Shown one piece after another: positions 57,216-64,000 of a DNA stretch of 64,000 bases. The stretch lies in the NCBI RefSeq assembly GCF_035083965.1, contig NC_089735.1:6536001-6600000 (forward strand), given 5' to 3'. Each line of letters begins with the position of its first letter. Position 1 is the stretch's first letter. Position numbers and translations under genes: made by a program. The stretch is from Branchiostoma lanceolatum (lineage: Eukaryota > Chordata > Leptocardii > Amphioxiformes > Branchiostomatidae). A model generated the notes under the pieces. The model was not told where the DNA came from, made no database searches, and worked only from the letters and a program-made list of their open reading frames with translations.

Positions 57216-60053
57216 TCATTGATGTGACGTCATGTGGCGCGACAGATGGTGTCGCTCGCGGAAGGATTCCCCGCACACGTCACAGCGCAACTTCTCCTCT
57301 CGTTTGCGCTTGGTTGGATCCACCTCGGCCTTGTGGTGCGAGCGCATATGGTACACCAGATCGCTGGTCATGCGGAAGGACGCGTTGCACTTGGCGCACC
57401 AGTTTTGGGTGGGAAGGTTGAACGTTACGGCGGCGGTAGGGGAGGAGATGAGCGGGGGGACGGGGACGTGCGGGATGACAGGTGGCCGGGGGATGAACGG
57501 TCTCGGTTCGATCTTTCCCATCCCCGGAAACAGCATGGGGGCTGGGGCTTTATCAGCTGCTGACAGAAACGCTGGTCCATCAAAGTCTCTTCTAGGCAGG
57601 TACATAGAAGGTGGGAGGTTAGCGTTGATGGGAGCCATGTTAGCAATCGGAGCTTTTATCTCAAGTGGAAAGTCCATGTTTGTCACTTTGAATGGGTTCA
57701 GCTCTGGTGGGTAGGTGGGACTGACGGCGTGGTGACCTCCTGCTGTTCTAATTGGCTGTGAGAAGGCACTGGCTGTCCCCCCACTTGACGCTGGTAAAAC
57801 TTGTCCGATGGAGCCCAAAGACGATAGAAGTCGGCCTGATGTAGAACTCAACTTGTTAGTCCCTCTCGACTCTGAGTCCGACTTTCTGTGCTCCGGCAAA
57901 GGTGGTGTGAGGTTCTCCTTCGCCGCTACGCTGGAGGACTTGGAAGAGGTGACTTCTGTGAATGCACTCTTGCCGTCATCGTCAGTGTCGCTGGAAGGCG
58001 TCAGGGGACTCCCTCCGTCGTTGGAGACTTGTCTACCGAGGAGAATGTGAGAGGAAGATGCGTCAGTTTTTTTACTTTCAGGGCTGTAAGGTTTAGGGGC
58101 GCTGGTGGCTGTTGTTTCTTCCTGCAAAGTCTGTTTGGGAGATTTGTTGGTGAGAAAGGGGCAGTCGGAGGAGTCGCTGCTGTCGCTACGCGGTCTCTTC
58201 GCTGTGTCCTTGCTATGGCGGGATTGGAACGGGAAGTCACCGTTTGGTCGTTTTCTGCTGCCATCTGTAGGGCTATCGTTGGCACCACGCGGGGACCCGG
58301 ATGTCTCACTTGGTGAATGGCGGGAAACAGTCTCCGGACTCCGGGAACTCCGCTGCGGGGGCGAGGTCTGGACGCTTAACAGACCTTCCGTCCGGGTAGA
58401 AGATTCTGGACTTGCAGCCGTTTTTCCAGCCTTCTCAGCGGCCAGGCCGTTGGCTTCCTCCATGTTGTGAGGAAGGTCGTGAAAACTGAAGCCGGGTCCA
58501 GGCTTGGACACACCGGGCGGAGCCGACTTCAGCATGCGTGCTGTTCGGACGGCAAGGTTGATGTCCACGGTCACAGGCTTGGTTGTCACAGGCATGGCCG
58601 CGGTGGATGACGGGAAGATAGCCGTGCCTGCTTTGGTCGCCATAGCCGACTGCCTCTTTTCACACTTGTACCGCATGTGGGCTCGGAGAGGATTAGGGAA
58701 CTGGAACATCTTGCAGCAGTGGGGGCACTGATAATTCTTTTCCCCTATAAAGCAAATTAAAAATATGAGTTAGCCCAACAATTTCCTTGTAAGCCGACCC
58801 CCATCCTAACCCCGGCCGGCCTGCAACGCCAAGATATGAAACAAATTCTATTATATGAGGCTAAATTGATTGGGAGACTCAGATCAAGATGGGACGTATG
58901 TTGCACACCCAGAAATCTGATGTACAAGCACCGACCGGGGACTAATTGAATTTCATAGTAGCAACATAAATAGGATCAGAAGGTCCCGGCTATTTTCCAC
59001 AAGACGGGTTCACGCAAGCGGAATGAAACATGTCACCCGAGATAAGGGGATTTTGTGACTGGCTGTCATAACCTCAGTTTGTCACACGCGTGGCAGGCAG
59101 TTTAATATCCTCACAAGCGGAAATAACCAGGGAAAACCTCTGTCAGTCGCATTTTGGGTCCGGGCTCTGCGACGTGATTGACGACGTATGAAATAACATA
59201 CGTGTTGAAACTACGATAAAGAGGCCGATAAATATGAAAGGATTCTCATTTCACGCCTACTCAACACCGGTTAACTCCCACAAACTTCTGCTAACTAGTC
59301 AGACTTAAGATGATAAACGCACATCCGCCAACTCCTTAAAGGATAAAGGCCGTACTGACTTTTAGATATGGTTTTTGAAAAAGTGGACCTTTTGAGGAGA
59401 AATTTCTCGGCTGAAAATATCAAATTTCTGGCAACATTGTTGTGTTCAGTCTCCTTGAAGGAGTACAGGAACTACTCTCCAGAAGAGGTTAGACTCCATA
59501 CTTTTTGACGTCTTTTCATGCGTTTTTGTCTCGTTGTCTATTTTGTCAGGCTAGGCTGGCGGACAAAAAGAAAACATGACAAAATAGAAAGCCTGACAAA
59601 AACGCCTAAAAAGACGAAACAAACCCAGCCAGAATCTAACCTCTGTTTGAAGAGTATACAGGGACCATCGCCAGACTTTGAACCGAAGATCTTCAATGGC
59701 CATTCACTAGCTAAAGGTACTCGCGGAATCTTACGGAATTGTAGCACAGACTGCATTTTAACCGCCGCATTACGAAATACTTTCTACACTACAGGCACCA
59801 AAGAGTGTGCTGAAGCATACATACCAGCTATGAAGGAAGGTAGGATGTCTGGGATCCCAATATTGACGGCCCAGTCATCGCTGTACCAGACTAGGAGCTC
59901 CTCATCACGCCGGATGTGACACACGGACCGGAAGTACACCTTGCCGCCCCGCTGGAAGGCCTCCATGTTTTGTTCCCGTCTGTCCCGGGCAGGCTGGATC
60001 AGACGTAACCACTTCAAACTCTCTCCTCCATCTCGGCAACAACCAGGGTCAAC
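57216..60053 (-). CDS. PRDM8: PRDM8 histone-methyltransferase-family regulator, 3' two exons
   Basis: Two exons: 59825-60053 (second half of the PR/SET domain) and 57216-58744. They join in phase 1 to make ...SFIAG-GEKNYQCPHC. PRDM8 is a nuclear repressor linked in vertebrates to neuronal and retinal development. PR part: SLKWLRLIQPARDRREQNME and RDEELLVWYSDDWA. A first finger-like CPHCCKMFQFPNPLRAH precedes a long Ser/Pro-rich middle. The end holds two fingers, WCAKCNASFRMTSDLVYHMR and CDVCGESFRERHHLSRHMTS, with an NLS-like KRKREEK between; this end is nearly identical to vertebrate PRDM8 (and ZNF488), ending HMTSHQ. The visible part totals about 585 residues. Upstream exons with the start and first half of the PR domain were not found up to the right edge. 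Confidence 0.9.
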
Positions 60054-60649
60054 CTAAGGAAAACAACAACACATTCCAGACGTCAAATCATCGACTTGGG
60101 ATTTCAGACATTTTCTTTGGTAAATTTGAAATGGATGAGGCCTAGGAAAAATGTTATGATTCTGGTTACTAGGCCGACTCTACCAAAAACCTGCGGACCC
60201 TGGCCTTTTTTTTGTCGACATAAAATTTCCGATCAGAGTAATAAAGTGCAAACCAGACTTATGTATTTCACATTGTGTTAAAACATGAAAGCTTTCAACA
60301 GTTGCTGCAAGAATGTGTTGTAAACATTGTACTTCTTTGTTCAGTTTATTGATATACTTGTCCTTGTACAATGTATATCTGTATTGTCATCACATGTTGA
60401 AAATACCAGTTCCCTGACGAATTTCAGTTTTACATTGTTAAACTGTATGAGTTGGTTCACTTTGGCCGATATCTTTTAAAAAGAAAGGAAAAAAGAAAAT
60501 CACTACCTATTGACCCTAATTTTTCAGGACCGTAATCGGAAACACAGTATTATTTTTTTCCGGCCAAATCAAACCCCATCAGTCTTTGGCCAAGTCTAGC
60601 TGACTCTATGACAGACAGAGAGAGGGAGAGAACATATGTGTTAACGGAG

Positions 60650-60965
60650 TTAAGGCAATGCTGATTTGATCATCGTCTAGGCACCCAAAACTGATTCGTG
60701 CGAAGGAAAAAAGTTGCATTCATTATGAGTGGTCAGGAGAATTGAACAAAGGACTGAACGCACAGAACATGGTATATCAAACAATTGATTCTTTTTAGTT
60801 TCTGTTTTTTGGTTGCAATCTACGACATATATTTGCTCATTTGGCAGCTTCTTTGTACGATTAACAGTATGGTCGCAAACATTTTTTTGGAAAGGACGTC
60901 CGAAAATTGATGCGCGGCGCAAATGTCATACATGTATTCAAGTCAGTACTAGTGTGGACTAACTT
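60650..60965. mobile_element. MITE-family copy 4, decayed
   Basis: The left end TAAGGCAATGCTGATTTGAT and the right end AAATGTCATACATGTATTCA, then AGTCAGTACTAGTGTGGAC, follow the family pattern with substitutions. The interior parallels copy 2 (AAGTTGCATTCATTATGAGTG against a like segment there). Confidence 0.5.
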
Positions 60966-61829
60966 TCCCCAGAAAGTATCGCAGCGGCAAAGAGTGATCC
61001 TTTGTAATCATATCAAAGGTAAGGTACCAGTACAGCAGTATCAGTGCTCACAATGGTCAGCTAATAGGCCACGTGACAACATAATGAAGGCATGTCGTTT
61101 TGTCGCCAATGCTGCCCAAAAGCCTGCCTCTATGAGGGGTAAACATGTCACCTATCCGCGATGTGTTTGATGCCCATGTCTCCCAGCTAGCTGTATTGAG
61201 CCGCCATGCCAGCGGTATTAATATGGCAATAGATATTCCGAGCACACCATACGACTGCCATATATATGACCTATCCAATTCAAATCCATTATTACGGTGA
61301 AGTTGAGGACCTATATATGGAGAGAGGGGTCAAAGGAGTAAGCTTCGATGCTCGCACCGTAAATTTTCATTAACTTCATTTAATTAGGAGGGAATTCGCA
61401 TGATACACTAAATATGGTACCACTGACCTTCTCTTCAGAGCTGAGTAACTTTAGCTAGGACAAGCCGCGATGAAAATTTGGTCGATGTCAAAGACCACGA
61501 ATGATGCCTATACAGGATTGAAAGGGGGTTGTATTTATAAATTACCTGCCAAATGATTAAACACATTTTTCAATGTCTGAAGAGGGGATGGATTTAATTT
61601 GGCCTGAATCCTCCAGAGACGCCCTCAGCAGAGGGTCTGCATGAATGAAACGATATTGAGCGCACGACTTTTGCCTTTGTTATGTCTCAAGGCAGAAGTT
61701 ACGCTGCTTAATTAATTGAATGAAATGAAATTCAGAAAATTGGTTTCCGAATTAGAAAATGGTAATCTTATTATAACTTCCATAATACCCGGATAATCAA
61801 GTTAGATATGGTTTCCTAATTACGTGAAT

Positions 61830-62400
61830 GACTCCCGGCCTGGAACGGAACGCGGCGGTTGGAGAACGCCAGCGCGCGGCGCGCCGTGCATACTTTAGCC
61901 ATCAACTGAGCGGGAAAATTGATGTTGCTCGCTTCCCTTCCCGTGCGCAAATTGCCGTGTAACCCCTGGTGAAGTGTCAGGAGTCGGGCTGCTCAGAGCA
62001 GTAATAAGGCTTCTTCAATTACACCGTCGTGACCGTTCTTTACACTCCGTGTACTTGACTGACCTTGGGGGAAAACCGACTTTGCCTCGAGGTTAAACTC
62101 CTGAACAGGACATAAGAAACTCCGAACCACTTCTCGAGTCATCTTCCTCTTCTCCCGACTGACCAGACCTGTTGGTTATTTTCTCGGTAACTCAAAGTTT
62201 CGCTTCAACAAGACGAACACTGGAGCTGACAGCTGGGGATATTGTGCTCATGCGGTATTGTCTGCAGTTTTTGTTCGGCTATCGTTCCGCCATTTCCGTG
62301 GAAGCGGCCGCAGGATTATTCAGCAGACTGCTTTGATACCCCAAAACCGCTGCGGCTTGGCAGTGGCGAGAAAACACCGCAGTCATCGTTCGTCTGACAA
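61830..62400. promoter_or_regulatory. CpG-rich stretch upstream of the PRDM8 exons
   Basis: Contains GCGCGCGGCGCGCCGTGC near 61870 and further CpG-dense sequence, against an A/T-rich surround. It may be an alternative PRDM8 promoter or an enhancer; no open frame or initiator supports one choice. Confidence 0.3.
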
Positions 62401-64000
62401 CATTTTAGAATCACGAATCAACCGACGTTATACCTAGCATTGCTGACTTAAGCTTCACATATATATTTAATGTAGGTACTGCGTACCGGTACAGTTAAAC
62501 GAAAATCATCTAGGTCCAAAATACCAGAACAATGTACCGGTGACTAGACGGACAGTCATGTATATAACTTATTTTGTAACTCAAAATGAGTTGTTCTTAT
62601 CCAAAGGTTGAAATCTATCACTGGAGGAAGATGCAAACATTGTCCTTTCTTGGCTTTGCTTTGCTAACGAAGACTGGCAAACGTTGTCATACAAACATTG
62701 TTTGGTCTTTAAAATCAGCACAATTCTTTACATGAGAAACTCTCAGAATATGTGTTCTTTAACAAAAGTACCTAAAGTCCAAATAAGCATTCCGTTGACT
62801 CTTTATTCATGTTTCTGTCATCATTGAAGACCACATGCTATTCAAATATTTCAGGTGCAGGTACGGGTCCGGACCTGCACCTAAACCTCTGTACCGGTAC
62901 CTGATCTTACATTTAGGTATGATCCTTTGTGTAGTGTCTACTATTCTAAAGGAGTCAATGTGACGTTAACATTCATCAATGATAGATTGACAAACAAGTT
63001 ATGGGGAATAGTCCACACACTAATGATATCCGACTCCAATATCCCTACTATCATCAAATGGCAAGAAGTTTATTCTAAAACCTCAGATAAGATTTAATAA
63101 ACATGTTGTTATAGAGTTCAGAAAAATACATTTCCAAGTATCCCAGGTTTCTAACCATAAACAATTGAAACGAAGAGTAAAAGGTTGGCTACTCTAATTT
63201 TGAATTTCTTACTCAATATGGAGTTCATTTTCATAATAATGAACATTAAGAACATATAGGAAAATTCCACAATGCCTTTTTACTTTTTAAATATCGCCCT
63301 ACTCGGCAACCGATTTTAGAAAAAAAGACCTGTTGATTTCAGTGGTTTCAGATGGCTACATTGCAAACACTGTGGTGACTTATATTACACAAGATGAAAT
63401 TGCAGACACCATGTGTATAGATGTATGAACATGTTTATTCAATACTTTACCCACTGTTTATACGAAGTTGTGTATCCTTTGATCTTCATTTCAATAAATC
63501 AACATTACAGACAAGTATGTGAAACGACTTACATGAATACTGCCGATTTTACGATAATTTCAACAGGTTATAACTATTTGAAAATAGATAAGTCATTGGA
63601 TTTATGATTGCCTGTGTATCATATATTCTCTTTTGTTTTGGGGGTGGAGGCTATGTCAAACATTCCATGGTGTCAAAACGTGATGTGCAGTTGAATAGAT
63701 AACACTGAAAGCGTGCTGTAGAATTTAACGGAGCACAAGTAGGGTTCCACGCTCTAAAAACACTGTAGCAGTGTAGGCTATTTACGGAAATATCGTTATA
63801 AAGCGGAAAATATCATGCTGTAACACCGGGTTCGCAATGACCTATAGAGAACTCTCCTGAGAGCTGGGATAGTGCAGTGCAATCTCAGTTGCTCTAGAAC
63901 ACTTGAATACACGCATTCGAGTGTTGTCTTTGTATGGAACAAGTTTGGTAAACTTCTACAGTCCAGAAAGTCTTGCCGTGTTTTGATATTTTGTCAACGT

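Larger units (their letters stand above)
60054..64000. other. PRDM8 intron or upstream region to the right edge
   Basis: Besides the MITE copy and the CpG-rich stretch listed, no exon with PR-domain, zinc-finger or other recognisable coding was found on either strand. Most of it is A/T-rich. Since the PR domain begins upstream of 60053, at least one further PRDM8 exon must lie to the right. Confidence 0.5.

Noticed and set aside
57232..58731. Plus-strand open frames opposite PRDM8, up to 160 codons
   Set aside because: Antisense shadows of a GC-rich coding exon; no family resemblance.

Overview
This is animal nuclear DNA. It holds intron-rich genes with GT-AG introns, short exons, head-to-head gene pairs, and many SINE, LINE, MITE and DIRS repeats. 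The gene families (CENP-U, DAPP1, PRDM8 and others) are those of a deuterostome with single-copy, vertebrate-like orthologues. Together with the repeat style, a cephalochordate (amphioxus, Branchiostoma) is the best guess; the species is inferred, not proven. Exons below were joined by hand from splice sites, reading-frame phase and remembered protein families; no alignment program or transcript data was used.

Layout, left to right: (1) 5' end of a lysosomal alpha-mannosidase gene (MAN2B1, minus, runs off the left edge). (2) CENPU, plus, sharing a 183-bp bidirectional promoter with MAN2B1; one large exon encodes about 17 copies of a basic/acidic 24-residue repeat. (3) An unnamed minus-strand gene for a 296-residue protein joining a calcineurin-B-like EF-hand module to a C-terminal death domain. 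(4) A 17-exon glutamate-carboxypeptidase-II/NAALADase-like gene, plus, with introns full of repeats and one splice junction that does not keep frame. (5) DAPP1 (SH2-PH adaptor), minus, with a duplicated exon that the reading phase forces to be mutually exclusive. (6) A small stand-alone SRA/YDG-domain gene, plus, with a 5-kb DIRS-type tyrosine-recombinase retrotransposon in its eighth intron. (7) A short VOPP1/WBP1-like membrane protein gene, plus. (8) A gene-poor 6.5-kb stretch with a 17-bp satellite, then the two 3' exons of PRDM8, minus, whose upstream exons lie beyond the right edge.

The genes do not form one pathway. CENP-U belongs to the inner kinetochore, the SRA protein probably reads modified cytosine, PRDM8 is a transcriptional regulator, DAPP1 is a phosphoinositide/phosphotyrosine adaptor, and the carboxypeptidase and mannosidase are membrane or lysosomal hydrolases. 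Head-to-head pairs are MAN2B1/CENPU, EF-hand-death gene/NAALAD-like and DAPP1/SRA. CENPU, DAPP1 and PRDM8 all lie on human chromosome 4, which suggests old chordate linkage.

The most notable items are the EF-hand plus death-domain fusion, the phase-locked exon pair of DAPP1, the SRA protein with a shortened finger loop, and the DIRS element with a readable internal complementary region.
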